A stretch of DNA of 64,000 nt from Leuconostoc mesenteroides subsp. mesenteroides (GTDB taxonomy: Bacteria > Bacillota > Bacilli > Lactobacillales > Lactobacillaceae), in contig CP046062.1 in NCBI GenBank assembly GCA_009676745.1, positions 791,501 through 855,500 on the forward strand, read 5' to 3'. The first letter of the stretch is position 1, and every line of letters begins with the position of its first letter. This document shows positions 8,286 to 16,360 of this stretch, piece by piece. Below the pieces are notes generated by a model that saw nothing but the letters and a program-made list of their open reading frames with translations, was not told the DNA's origin and searched no databases. The position numbers and the translations under genes were made by a program.

Positions 8286-9483
8286 AAAATTTTATGAATT
8301 ATCACCTGATGAGCGTTTACTCGCATTAAATTTAAAAGAAGACGTACGATTATCATTATCAAGTCGTCAAAGCCCGGTCAATGCTCAGATGGTTGAGAAT
8401 TATATTAGTGATTTTCGTATGCCTATGGGTGTTGTCCACGATATTCTGATTGATGGACAACATTTTAGTGTTCCGATGGCTATTGAAGAACCAAGTGTGA
8501 TTGCAGCAGCCAACAATGGTGCCAAAATGTTATCGAATGGGGTTCATGTCATCATGGCAGATACTGCTATGATTGGTCAAATATTGCTGGTCGATGCTAC
8601 TGATGTGAATAAATTCATTGACCGACATCGTGCTGAGATTTTTGCTAAGGCAAAACAAGCCAAGCCATCGATTTATAAGCGCGGCGGTGGTTTGCGTGAT
8701 GTACAAGTAAGAAGCGTTTCGAAAACAGAAACGAGTGTTGACTTTATCATCGACACAAAAGACGCAATGGGTGCTAATATTGTTAATACAATTTTAGAAG
8801 CAGAATTACCATTGTTTGAAAAGTTTACACCTTTAGGTGTGATTTTATCTAATTACGCCACAAATCAACTAGTCACGGTAACTGGTGATGTGGATTTTGA
8901 TCGCATAGGCGGACATGAAGTAGCCCAGAACATAGTGGCATTAAATCATTTTTCCAAAAACGATCCTTACCGTGCAACTACAGAGAATAAAGGCCTTTTT
9001 AACGGTATTAGCGCTGTAGTTTTGGCGACAGGTAATGATTGGCGAGCTGTAGAAGCTAGTGGTCATGCTTACGCAAGCCGTGATGGTCAATATCGTGGTT
9101 TAGTAACTTGGACAATTATAAATGGTAGACTTCATGGTGAGCTGACATTACCAATATCTGTGGGCACAGTTGGCGGTGCGATTTCAGCTATGCCGGATGC
9201 TAAGCAGGCTTTGTCAATCATAGGCAGTGTGAATGCTAACACACTTCGTGGTGTGATTTTATCTGTTGGGTTGGCGCAAAACTTAGCAGCCTTAAAATCA
9301 ATTGCCTCAGGTGGTATCCAACAAGGACACATGCGGATGCAGTATCGTGCGTTAGCGATGCAAGTAGGCGCAAAAATTGAAGAAGTTACCGCGGTAGTCA
9401 CACGGCTAATATCTCTCAGCCATGTGGACGAAAGTGTTGCTAAAAAAACATTAATGGAGATAAGAAATGAACCCAAAAATTAA
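8278..9483 (+). CDS. mvaA: Hydroxymethylglutaryl-CoA reductase, degradative (class II) type
   Basis: HMG-CoA reductase of 401 aa, which makes mevalonate for isoprenoid synthesis in lactic acid bacteria. Visible signatures are ENYISDFRMPMGVVHD, the catalytic-glutamate segment EEPSVIAAANNGAKM, the DAMGANIVNT nucleotide-binding motif, GTVGGAI, and GHMRMQYRALAMQVGA near the C-terminus, which carries the active-site His. Size and motifs are those of the bacterial class II enzyme without a membrane anchor. Start overlaps ppx; end overlaps the next gene by 17 bp, giving a tight ppx-mvaA-unknown operon. Confidence 0.92.
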   Translation: MNKKFYELSPDERLLALNLKEDVRLSLSSRQSPVNAQMVENYISDFRMPMGVVHDILIDGQHFSVPMAIEEPSVIAAANNGAKMLSNGVHVIMADTAMIGQILLVDATDVNKFIDRHRAEIFAKAKQAKPSIYKRGGGLRDVQVRSVSKTETSVDFIIDTKDAMGANIVNTILEAELPLFEKFTPLGVILSNYATNQLVTVTGDVDFDRIGGHEVAQNIVALNHFSKNDPYRATTENKGLFNGISAVVLATGNDWRAVEASGHAYASRDGQYRGLVTWTIINGRLHGELTLPISVGTVGGAISAMPDAKQALSIIGSVNANTLRGVILSVGLAQNLAALKSIASGGIQQGHMRMQYRALAMQVGAKIEEVTAVVTRLISLSHVDESVAKKTLMEIRNEPKN

Positions 9484-10417
9484 AGATTTATTGGATAACG
9501 TTAATAGTGTCTATCCAGGAACGGTGATGACACGCGTTAATGGAGAGGAAACTGGGGAATTACATATCGACCAAGTTTCACAAGAAATCCTAGGACAACG
9601 TTTGCTAATAGAGATTGCTAATAAAACAGAGAGTGACTTCTTGCTTGGTAATGAACTATTAAAAATGTTATTAACATTGAATGGTATTGCCCCCCAAGTA
9701 TTTTTTGCGCTCACATTCAATAATGAAAGACTGGATGATCAGTTGATACAAATTGCAACACGAATGCACCGTACAGTTGTTCATGCAATTACCTATCGTG
9801 AATTAGCCAAACAAGGTATTACAACTTCAACAACCGCAAAGGCTTATTTTTCTGGGCTTCATGCTGAATTGACACCTGAAAATGGTGAAATAGATGATGA
9901 AAGCTTATGGCGTTTACTCATGATTTTGGATGCACTAGTATTTGCTGATACGATTTCTGATAGTAGTTTTATTGACGAGTTGCAACAAAAATATCCACTA
10001 GCATATACGGCGGCGAGTTCGCTTATTAAACCTGTATTGGCAACTGATTTGAAGCAAGCACGTAATATTCGTCATCAAATGGTTTCTTTGTTTGAAGGAA
10101 TTGACGAGGTGTTGACAAAATGGGGCAAGCCTACTGTAAATGCTAAAGAATATGTGACATTAACAAGTGTTTTGTCAAAACGTCAGTTAGATTTACCAGT
10201 TAATCAAGTATTTACAATTTACCATTCAGAAATGACTGATTTTCAGACGCAGAAGACGGCTTACGTTGGTTTAAGTAAAAATGATAATCAAAATAGCTTT
10301 GTTGTATCGCCACCGGATAATGAAGCTGACAAATCAACTTTTTTCAAAGAACTATATGCATTAAAAGTGTCGGAACTATTCCAAAAATTAGCGCTACCTT
10401 ACATTGAAAGAGACTAA
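9467..10417 (+). CDS. Uncharacterised protein, resembles LAB proteins named IpaB/EvcA family
   Basis: I do not recognise a catalytic domain in this 316-aa soluble protein. Overall look and position recall Lactobacillales proteins labelled IpaB/EvcA family, but that name carries no known function. It has no signal peptide or membrane segment and is rich in helix-forming stretches (for example DDESLWRLLMILDALVFADT). It overlaps mvaA by 17 bp and is followed after 41 bp by a sirtuin gene. This suggests co-expression with lipid-precursor and polyphosphate metabolism, but does not prove a shared role. Confidence 0.5.
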   Translation: MNPKIKDLLDNVNSVYPGTVMTRVNGEETGELHIDQVSQEILGQRLLIEIANKTESDFLLGNELLKMLLTLNGIAPQVFFALTFNNERLDDQLIQIATRMHRTVVHAITYRELAKQGITTSTTAKAYFSGLHAELTPENGEIDDESLWRLLMILDALVFADTISDSSFIDELQQKYPLAYTAASSLIKPVLATDLKQARNIRHQMVSLFEGIDEVLTKWGKPTVNAKEYVTLTSVLSKRQLDLPVNQVFTIYHSEMTDFQTQKTAYVGLSKNDNQNSFVVSPPDNEADKSTFFKELYALKVSELFQKLALPYIERD

Positions 10418-10458
10418 ATTAATTATTGTCAGTTAACATTCATAAAGAAAGGATATTC

Positions 10459-11163
10459 ATGTTAGTCACAGCAGAAATTCAAAAGCGCTTTGACAACGCC
10501 AAAAATGTTGTATTCATGACCGGAGCGGGTGTTTCAACTTCATCAGGAATACCGGATTATCGTTCCAAAGATGGCATTTATGATGGTGTTAGTCTGCAAC
10601 CTGAATATTTATTGAGCGCAACAGCTTTTCATAATGAACCTGAAAAACAGTATCAATTTATGATTGACAATATGTACTTTCCTGAGGCTGTTCCAAATGT
10701 TATCCACAAAAAAATGGCTGCTTTAACGCGACAAGGCAAGGCAAAAATTATCACGCAAAATGTTGATGACTTACATGTCAAAGCGGCATCGGATCCAGAA
10801 AAATTAATCCGTTTTCATGGTTCATTATATGATGTGTATGCACCTGTCGATGGCAAAATTTCTCCTTATCAGGATTACTTGCATGCAATGAGGCGTGCAG
10901 ACAACGCCTTATTACGTCCGCGAATTACATTTTACGAAGAAATGCCTTTTGATGTTGAAAAATCAGCCTTATGGGTGCGAAATGCTGATTTAATTGTTAT
11001 CGTGGGTACGAGTTTTAAAGTTTACCCTTTTGCTGGATTATTGCAGTATGCTCGTCTGGCAGTTCCAGTAATATCAATCAATTTTGAACATATTACTACG
11101 CCATTTAATGTGGATCAGATTGTTGGGGATGCGGATGCATTCTTTTCAGAATTAATAGTTTAA
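10459..11163 (+). CDS. Sir2-family NAD-dependent protein deacylase lacking the zinc-ribbon cysteines
   Basis: Sirtuin of 234 aa. The Rossmann NAD motif TGAGVSTSSGIPDYRS (about 21-36), the TQNVDDLH motif (about 95) and the catalytic-His motif RFHGS are all present, so NAD binding and catalysis look intact. The zinc module after the catalytic His, normally two CxxC pairs, has no cysteine at all (YAPVDGKISPYQDYLHAMRR and on). The C-terminal IVGTSFKVYPFAGL matches the family GTSL/F-V-P pattern. The ATG at 10459 has AAAGGA upstream and replaces a possible TTG at 10426. It could deacylate proteins or act in ADP-ribose chemistry. Followed by a terminator. Confidence 0.85.
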   Translation: MLVTAEIQKRFDNAKNVVFMTGAGVSTSSGIPDYRSKDGIYDGVSLQPEYLLSATAFHNEPEKQYQFMIDNMYFPEAVPNVIHKKMAALTRQGKAKIITQNVDDLHVKAASDPEKLIRFHGSLYDVYAPVDGKISPYQDYLHAMRRADNALLRPRITFYEEMPFDVEKSALWVRNADLIVIVGTSFKVYPFAGLLQYARLAVPVISINFEHITTPFNVDQIVGDADAFFSELIV

Positions 11164-11180
11164 ATAAATATGAATACTTA

Positions 11181-11209
11181 AAAGTAGCAGATTAAGTTGC
11201 TACTTTTTT
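11181..11209 (+). terminator. Rho-independent terminator after the sirtuin gene
   Basis: Stem aaagtagca / tgctacttt with an 8-base loop and trailing T run. Confidence 0.85.
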
Positions 11210-11262
11210 AATATATGAATTATTTTTCAGATAAAGTGTTAAAATAGAAGCGAGGTGAAAAC

Positions 11263-12180
11263 ATGAAGAAACCGACTGAACAGTTAAAAATGAAACAAAC
11301 ACCTTATTTGATAGGTATTTCTTTAAATATGATTTTTGTTTTATCTGAGTTAGTATTTGCTAAATTGGCACATTCAACCGCACTATTTGCTGATGCTTTC
11401 CACAACTTGAGTGATGTATTAGCATTAATGATCGCCTGGCTTGCTGTTGTCGTATTTGGTCTGCAAGCTACTAAACGCCATACTTATGGATGGCATAATA
11501 TGTCCATTTTAGCTAGTGTATTTAATACAATCTTGTTGATATTTGCGGTGATAACGATTTTCTACGAGAGTATTCGTAATCTGATTTTGCCAGAAAATAC
11601 TGTTACTACAGGTTGGTTAGTAATAGTTGTTGCAGCGATTGGTATTGTGATTAACTTTGCTACTGCCATGCTTTTTAAAGCATCAGGCGTTCCTGATGAA
11701 CATGGTCATCATCATGAACAAGATTTGAATGCCAAAACAGCCTATATTCATCTTTTAGCTGATGCTGGTGTGTCAGTTGGTGTGATTGTTGCTGGAGTTT
11801 TAATTCAAGTTACTGGTTGGCACGTCATTGATCCTATCGTATCAATGATTATCGGTGTTGTTATTGCCGTGACTTCATGGCCAGTTATGAAATCAACATT
11901 CAACTTAGCATTAAATGGGGTGCCTGATAATGTGAATGAGTCAGACGTTTTACAGTACTTATCAACACATGAAGGTGTGGAACGACTTCACGACTTGCAC
12001 ATTTGGCCTCTTTCTACGACTGAAGCTGCCATGACTGTTCATTTATCTGTGAAAAAAAATATAGATGAACAAGAATTATTATCGAATATATCTGGTGACC
12101 TACGAGAAAAATATGATATAAGTCATGTCACGATTCAAATTGAAACAAACGAATTTGATCAGTCTTGTAATGTTATTTGA
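11263..12180 (+). CDS. Cation diffusion facilitator, CzcD-like metal exporter
   Basis: CDF-family H+/metal antiporter of 305 aa with six membrane helices. The first half carries FADAFHNLSDVLAL (helix II, HxxxD) and the second HLLADAGVSVGVIVAG (helix V, with D), the four ligand positions of the transport site. A His-rich loop (DEHGHHHEQD, about 145-154) links helices IV and V, and a cytoplasmic C-terminal domain ends the protein. These features fit zinc or cobalt efflux. It lies upstream of mntH and of a CzrA-type ArsR gene, so the region is a metal-homeostasis cluster. The regulator may act on this gene, but no operator is proven. Confidence 0.9.
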   Translation: MKKPTEQLKMKQTPYLIGISLNMIFVLSELVFAKLAHSTALFADAFHNLSDVLALMIAWLAVVVFGLQATKRHTYGWHNMSILASVFNTILLIFAVITIFYESIRNLILPENTVTTGWLVIVVAAIGIVINFATAMLFKASGVPDEHGHHHEQDLNAKTAYIHLLADAGVSVGVIVAGVLIQVTGWHVIDPIVSMIIGVVIAVTSWPVMKSTFNLALNGVPDNVNESDVLQYLSTHEGVERLHDLHIWPLSTTEAAMTVHLSVKKNIDEQELLSNISGDLREKYDISHVTIQIETNEFDQSCNVI

Positions 12181-12316
12181 TGTAAAGGTAAAATTATGTC
12201 ACGTAACTAATTTGTAATATTTTAATAAAATAGCATTTATCCCTTTTAATACAATGTTTTTCTATTATAAAATGAATAATACACAATTTTATTTTTGTAG
12301 GTAAAAAAAATTTTTG

Positions 12317-12555
12317 TTGACGAATTTAGAATTGAGTGTATTATAAAGTATGTATTAGAGCGATTATAGCCGAGTTAGGTAATTTTCATAAGCTTTCAAC
12401 AGCCAAGTTGAATGAAATTCTTTATGAAATTTATTTAGCACTTGATGTTTTATTTTAGTGTTTATTAATTGTTAAAAAGTGAATATTTCACGATATTTCA
12501 GTCAAGTCGAAATTCGTTTATTTAGCTCTGAGGAGAAATCTAAAGGAGAGATAGA
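12317..12555 (+). promoter_or_regulatory. Promoter and long structured 5' leader of mntH
   Basis: TTGACG (12317-12322) with TATTAT (12339-12344) or TTATAA two bases later predicts transcription from about 12352, giving a leader near 200 nt. Its 5' end (TTAGAGC, 12355-12361) can pair with GCTCTGA (12525-12531), just before the Shine-Dalgarno AAAGGAGAG. Inside, TTTCATAA (12384-12391) pairs with TTATGAAA (12422-12429) around TTCAAC/GTTGAA (12395-12400 / 12407-12412). I do not see the GGGGAGUA core of the yybP-ykoY manganese riboswitch. It may be a different leader element; function is inferred. The bases 12181-12316 are AT-rich and show nothing else I can name. Confidence 0.5.
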
Positions 12556-13950
12556 ATGCAAGATTCTACAAGTGTTAATCCAAAGCACCACCTTGTCGAG
12601 AAGACAGATGATGATTTGAGTTTGGGAGATGTTAATAGCTCCATTGAGGTACCAGTAAATGGTTCTTTTTGGCGTAAGTTGTTGGCATTTTCTGGTCCCG
12701 GAGCCTTAGTGGCTGTTGGTTATATGGATCCAGGTAACTGGGTTACTTCGGTAGCTGGTGGTGCGCAATATCGTTATACATTGCTGTCTATTGTTTTAAT
12801 TTCTAGTTTAATCGCTATGATGCTACAGTACATGGCCGGTAAGTTGGGAATTGTTAAGCAAGAAGACTTAGCACAAGCTACACGTGATCGTACAAACAAA
12901 GTTGGTGGATTCATTTTATGGATTATGACAGAGCTAGCTTTAATTGCGACGGATATAGCTGAAGTTATTGGAGGGGCTATAGCACTTCATCTATTGTTCG
13001 GTTGGTCAATGATAGCATCTGTTTTGACAACCGCCTTTGATGTTATTTTGTTGCTATTGTTGATGAAATTTGGTTTCCGTAAGATTGAAGCTATTGTCAT
13101 GACATTGATTATTACTATTTTGGTTATTTTTGCCTATCTAGTTATTTTATCAAAACCACAATTGGCATCAATGTTTGGTGGCTATTTACCTCAATTACAA
13201 ACTTTGAGTACGCACACGCCAATCGGTGGTGGTGATTCTCAGTTAACGTTAACATTAGGAATTATCGGTGCTACTGTTATGCCGCATAATTTGTACTTGC
13301 ATTCATCAATATCACAAACACGTAAAGTAGACAGAAGTAACAAGGCAGAACTTAAAGAAGCTGTTCGCTTCATGACTTGGGATTCAAATATTCAATTATC
13401 ATTGGCTTTTGTTATCAACTCATTGTTGTTAATCTTGGGTGCAGCATTATTCTTTGGACACGCTGATCAAGTTGGTACTTTTGGTTCGATGTATAATGCT
13501 TTGAAAGATAATTCAATTGCCGGTGCTATTGCATCACCAATTCTATCAACATTGTTTGCTGTTGCTTTGCTCGCTTCAGGACAAAACTCAACAATCACTG
13601 GAACACTTACTGGTGAAATTGTCATGGAAGGTTTCTTACACTTGCGCATTCCAATGTGGCTGCGTCGTGTCGTTACTCGTGGTTTGGCATTGATACCAGT
13701 TGTTGCTTTCACACTGATTTATGGTGGTTCTGAAGGAAAATTAGATGACTTGATGGTTCAATCACAAGTGTTCCTATCAATTGCTTTGCCATTTACTATG
13801 GCCCCATTGATTTATTTTACTTCTTCAAAGAAAATTATGGGAGAAGAGTTTGCTAATCCAAAGTGGATTGCAATTTTAGGATGGATTGCATTTGCTATTC
13901 TGACTTACCTAAATATTCGACTTGTCGTACAACAATTAATGGGCGCTTAA
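12556..13950 (+). CDS. mntH: Manganese transporter, Nramp family
   Basis: Proton-coupled Mn(II) importer of 464 aa with about eleven membrane helices. The helix 1 metal site DPGNW (58-62) and helix 6 motif [10 protein letters not shown] (from Met242) are intact, which marks it as a manganese/iron-type Nramp. Leuconostoc and relatives depend on high manganese, and mntH followed by a Usp gene is a common arrangement in lactic acid bacteria. The preceding leader is long and structured, suggesting control after transcription starts. The usp gene follows after 40 bp with its own GAGGAG site, probably in the same operon. Confidence 0.95.
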   Translation: MQDSTSVNPKHHLVEKTDDDLSLGDVNSSIEVPVNGSFWRKLLAFSGPGALVAVGYMDPGNWVTSVAGGAQYRYTLLSIVLISSLIAMMLQYMAGKLGIVKQEDLAQATRDRTNKVGGFILWIMTELALIATDIAEVIGGAIALHLLFGWSMIASVLTTAFDVILLLLLMKFGFRKIEAIVMTLIITILVIFAYLVILSKPQLASMFGGYLPQLQTLSTHTPIGGGDSQLTLTLGIIGATVMPHNLYLHSSISQTRKVDRSNKAELKEAVRFMTWDSNIQLSLAFVINSLLLILGAALFFGHADQVGTFGSMYNALKDNSIAGAIASPILSTLFAVALLASGQNSTITGTLTGEIVMEGFLHLRIPMWLRRVVTRGLALIPVVAFTLIYGGSEGKLDDLMVQSQVFLSIALPFTMAPLIYFTSSKKIMGEEFANPKWIAILGWIAFAILTYLNIRLVVQQLMGA

Positions 13951-13990
13951 TCACTATAGATACTAAGCGCGATACTAGAGGAGAGATAAA

Positions 13991-14458
13991 ATGAGTGAAT
14001 TAAACTTAAACATCGAACCAACACAATTTAAGAACATCTTAGTCGGTGTTGATGAATCAGAACAAGGTTACTTTGCTTTGGCAAATGCGATTCATCAAGC
14101 TAGCGAAGATGGCGCCAAATTGATCATAGCAACAATTCTTGAAATGGGTGACCTGTCAACAATTGAGGCACTACACCTTGACTTTATCAAGGAAAAACGT
14201 GCCGAATTTGAAGCTAACCTAATTCGCTACAAAGAATATGCATTGTCAAAAGGGGCTACGAACGTTGAAACAGTTTTCGAAGATGGTTCTAAAGCTGGAG
14301 AAGTGTTAGTCCAGAAAATTGCACCGCAAGTAGGTGCTGATTTGATTATTGTGGGTGCGCATTCTCGTGAAGGCTTCTGGGGATCATTAGGATCCCAAGC
14401 GTCTTACATTGCTCGTCATGCGAGAGTATCTTCAATGGTTGCACGTAAAGAAAATTAA
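13991..14458 (+). CDS. Universal stress protein, UspA family
   Basis: Soluble 155-aa protein with the alpha/beta UspA fold. It begins FKNILVGVDESEQGYFAL (conserved LVGVDxS) and carries a late ATP-loop segment IIVGAHSREGFWGSLGSQA, matching the G-x2-G-x9-G-S/T pattern (GAHSREGFWGSLGSQAS). That suggests it belongs to the ATP-binding subgroup. Placed directly after mntH, as in many Lactobacillales, so it may act in stress linked to metal uptake; that link is inferred from position only. Confidence 0.9.
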   Translation: MSELNLNIEPTQFKNILVGVDESEQGYFALANAIHQASEDGAKLIIATILEMGDLSTIEALHLDFIKEKRAEFEANLIRYKEYALSKGATNVETVFEDGSKAGEVLVQKIAPQVGADLIIVGAHSREGFWGSLGSQASYIARHARVSSMVARKEN

Positions 14459-14470
14459 ACATGATTAATG

Positions 14471-14497
14471 AAAAGTCACTGAATAGTGACTTTTTTT
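14471..14497 (+). terminator. Rho-independent terminator after mntH-usp
   Basis: Stem aaaagtcact / agtgactttt with loop gaat and a T run. Confidence 0.9.
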
Positions 14498-14544
14498 GCT
14501 CTATTTTAATACATCGCGGTTGTGTAGGCTGTTATAATTAATGT

Positions 14545-14859
14545 ATGAAAAAAGAAGCCATTATAGAACTTGAAAAAATATTTAAACTACTAGGCAATAA
14601 GCAACGTCTGATTATTTTAGAATTACTCAGAGATCGCTCCTATAGTGTTTCAGAAATTATTAACTCTTTAGGTATGGAGCAATCTGCTGTGTCACATCAA
14701 TTGAAATTATTGCGTGAAGCGCAACTTGTTGAAACAGAAAAACGTGGACGTGAAGTACTGTATGGGTTAAGTGACTCGCACATTTTAATTCTATTAGATA
14801 ATGCACTTAAGCATGTGAGTCACACCATTATAGGAAATGTTAATGATACAATTCGTTAA
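14545..14859 (+). CDS. ArsR-family metal sensor with a CzrA-type alpha-5 zinc site
   Basis: Winged-helix repressor of 104 aa. The recognition region is SLGMEQSAVSHQLKLLREA. Near the C-terminus, DSH followed 11 residues after its His by HVSH gives D-x-H(10)H-x-x-H, exactly the paired alpha-5 ligand pattern of CzrA and related zinc/cobalt sensors. It should release DNA when zinc or cobalt binds, and an efflux pump such as the CDF gene at 11263 is an obvious target. There is no Shine-Dalgarno: an extended -10 TGTTATAAT (14530-14538) ends 6 bases before the ATG, so the mRNA is probably leaderless. Confidence 0.85.
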   Translation: MKKEAIIELEKIFKLLGNKQRLIILELLRDRSYSVSEIINSLGMEQSAVSHQLKLLREAQLVETEKRGREVLYGLSDSHILILLDNALKHVSHTIIGNVNDTIR

Positions 14860-14882
14860 GTAAAATAAAAAGCGAAAAAGGG

Positions 14883-14911
14883 TTGACGAACTCATATTTT
14901 ACTGGTATTCT
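14883..14911 (+). promoter_or_regulatory. Promoter of tRNA-Leu
   Basis: TTGACG (14883-14888), 17-bp spacer, TATTCT (14906-14911), 23 bases before the mature tRNA. Confidence 0.75.
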
Positions 14912-14934
14912 AGTATAGTTGTTTAATATTCAAC

Positions 14935-15018
14935 GCCGCTGTGGCGGAATTGGCAGACGCGCTGGACTCAAAATCCAGTGGTGGCAACACCGTGTGGGTT
15001 CGACTCCCACCGGCGGCA
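14935..15018 (+). tRNA. tRNA-Leu (anticodon CAA)
   Basis: Acceptor stem gccgctg / cggcggc (one G-T pair), discriminator A at 15018, anticodon stem ctgga/tccag (14962-14966 / 14974-14978) around loop ctcaaaa with CAA at 14969-14971, a long variable arm (ggtggcaacaccg region) as expected for tRNA-Leu, and T arm gtgggttcgactcccac. CCA is not encoded. Own promoter and terminator, so a single-gene unit. Confidence 0.95.
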
Positions 15019-15036
15019 TCAATAGAACTAATAAAC

Positions 15037-15070
15037 AAAAAGCATTACACATACAGTGTAATGCTTTTTG
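15037..15070. terminator. Terminator of tRNA-Leu, probably bidirectional
   Basis: Perfect 14-bp stem aaaaagcattacac / gtgtaatgcttttt with 5-base loop. T run follows on the plus strand; the A run would serve the minus strand. Confidence 0.92.
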
Positions 15071-15105
15071 TTTATCTTAAAAAATATTGTGTATTAGGGA
15101 ATGTA

Positions 15106-15253
15106 GAAAAATAAAAACCACAAAGCAGAATCTAAATCAAACTTGCTTCGTGGTTGCTGCAATCGAATCGACCGCTTTTCCTATTAAGCGGCCAAAACGA
15201 TTGAGCGTTTTCCGTTAGAATTACTCAAAAGTTATGACCCCCTTTCCTAGATT
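15106..15253 (-). ncRNA. Candidate ~150-nt small RNA (or dwarf-peptide mRNA), own promoter and terminator
   Basis: On the minus strand TTGACT (15288-15283), a 17-bp spacer and TACTAT (15265-15260) form a near-consensus promoter. About 110-140 bases later a 12-bp hairpin (15116-15155: aaccacgaagca pairing with tgctttgtggtt) is followed by UUUUUAUUUUU. In between are two more hairpins (aaaacg/cgtttt and gccgctt/aaagcggt). There is also a strong ribosome site GGAAAGGGGG (15247-15238), 9 bases before a TTG that opens a 14-codon frame (15228-15184) ending LAA-stop. It could be a regulatory RNA or a tiny mRNA. I do not recognise the family. It fills most of the gap between tRNA-Leu and the nucleoside hydrolase gene. 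Confidence 0.6.
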
Positions 15254-15336
15254 ACCTATATAGTAAATCCACTCAGCAAAAAAGTCAAACCTTTTGTTCT
15301 GGTATAATTAATTGAATAATATATAGAGGTAAAACA

Positions 15337-16284
15337 ATGACGATTCCACTTATTTTTGATACTGATCCTGGCATTGATGATGCAGCAGCCATTGCTATTT
15401 TATTAACTAATGATGAATTTGAAGTGCGCCTGATTACGTCCGTTGCTGGTAATGTATCTGTTGATAAAACAACAAACAATGTTTTAAAATTAACACACTA
15501 TTTTAATCGACCAGACGTTAAGGTGGCTCGTGGTGCTGAGAAACCATTGGTCAAACCATTTAAGGATGCATCAAATATTCATGGGAAAAGCGGAATGCCG
15601 GGTTATGAATTCGGCGAGATTTCCACCAAGACTGTAAGTGAAAAAGCTGTAGATGCCATTCATGAAACGTTGAATAGCTATGATGGTCAAACAACATTAG
15701 TAGCTGTTGGTGCATTCACTAATATCGCCAACTTGATCCAAAAGTACCCACAAGACATACAGAAAATAGAGCGATTAGTCGTAATGGGTGGTTCGCTTAC
15801 CGGTGGGAATTTAACATCAGTGGCTGAGTTTAACGTGTTTACAGATCCAGACGCAGCAAAAATTGTTTTTGAAAGTGATTTGGATATTACAATGATTGGG
15901 CTTGACGTTACTGAAAAAGCATTGTTAACTAAACAATCTATGTCTGAATTACTTCAGATGAATGAGACTGGAAAAATGTTGATGGGACTGTTTGGACACT
16001 ATCAAGACGGTTCTGCTGCTGGTGGTAAACCAATGCACGATGTCAATACGCTTTATTACTTACTACACCCTGAAAAATATCAGTTAGAAGATTTATGGGT
16101 TGATGTGGTGACAGATGGACCAGCGATTGGTGCCACGGTAGCTGATATTCTGCATAGTACGCATAGTCAGACGAATGTTCATGTTGCCAAGGATATCGAT
16201 GTACCCGCATTCAATGCTTGGTATTTACTACAAATCTCGGGCATTTCTGATGGAAATATTAATGCTGGAAGGCTTGAAAATTAA
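15337..16284 (+). CDS. Inosine-uridine-preferring nucleoside hydrolase
   Basis: Hydrolase of 315 aa that splits ribonucleosides to base and ribose in the cytoplasm. The N-terminal FDTDPGIDDAAAI (about 7-19) is the Asp cluster that binds the catalytic calcium. VVMGGSLTGGN and AEFNVFTDPDAAKIVF (conserved NxxxDP(E/D)AA) follow, and GGKPMHDVNTLYYL supplies the late conserved His-Asp. Substrate preference (RihA, B or C type) cannot be set by eye. Extended -10 TGGTATAAT (15300-15308) and AGAGGT before the ATG support the start; it appears to be a single-gene unit ahead of rsmG. Confidence 0.9.
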   Translation: MTIPLIFDTDPGIDDAAAIAILLTNDEFEVRLITSVAGNVSVDKTTNNVLKLTHYFNRPDVKVARGAEKPLVKPFKDASNIHGKSGMPGYEFGEISTKTVSEKAVDAIHETLNSYDGQTTLVAVGAFTNIANLIQKYPQDIQKIERLVVMGGSLTGGNLTSVAEFNVFTDPDAAKIVFESDLDITMIGLDVTEKALLTKQSMSELLQMNETGKMLMGLFGHYQDGSAAGGKPMHDVNTLYYLLHPEKYQLEDLWVDVVTDGPAIGATVADILHSTHSQTNVHVAKDIDVPAFNAWYLLQISGISDGNINAGRLEN

Positions 16285-16360
16285 GCGTTTTTTAGGTATT
16301 CTGGTATTAGCTGAAACTGGCGCTTTTTCGTGCTGAATTAACTGAAATCGGAGCAGAATA

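Noticed and set aside
12352..12555. yybP-ykoY manganese riboswitch before mntH.
   Set aside because: The conserved GGGGAGUA-type core is not seen; kept only as an unclassified structured leader.
15106..15253. A tmRNA, because the 14-codon frame ends LAA-stop.
   Set aside because: It is far too short, has no tRNA-like acceptor or T-arm sequence, and ends in a terminator; the LAA ending is taken as chance.
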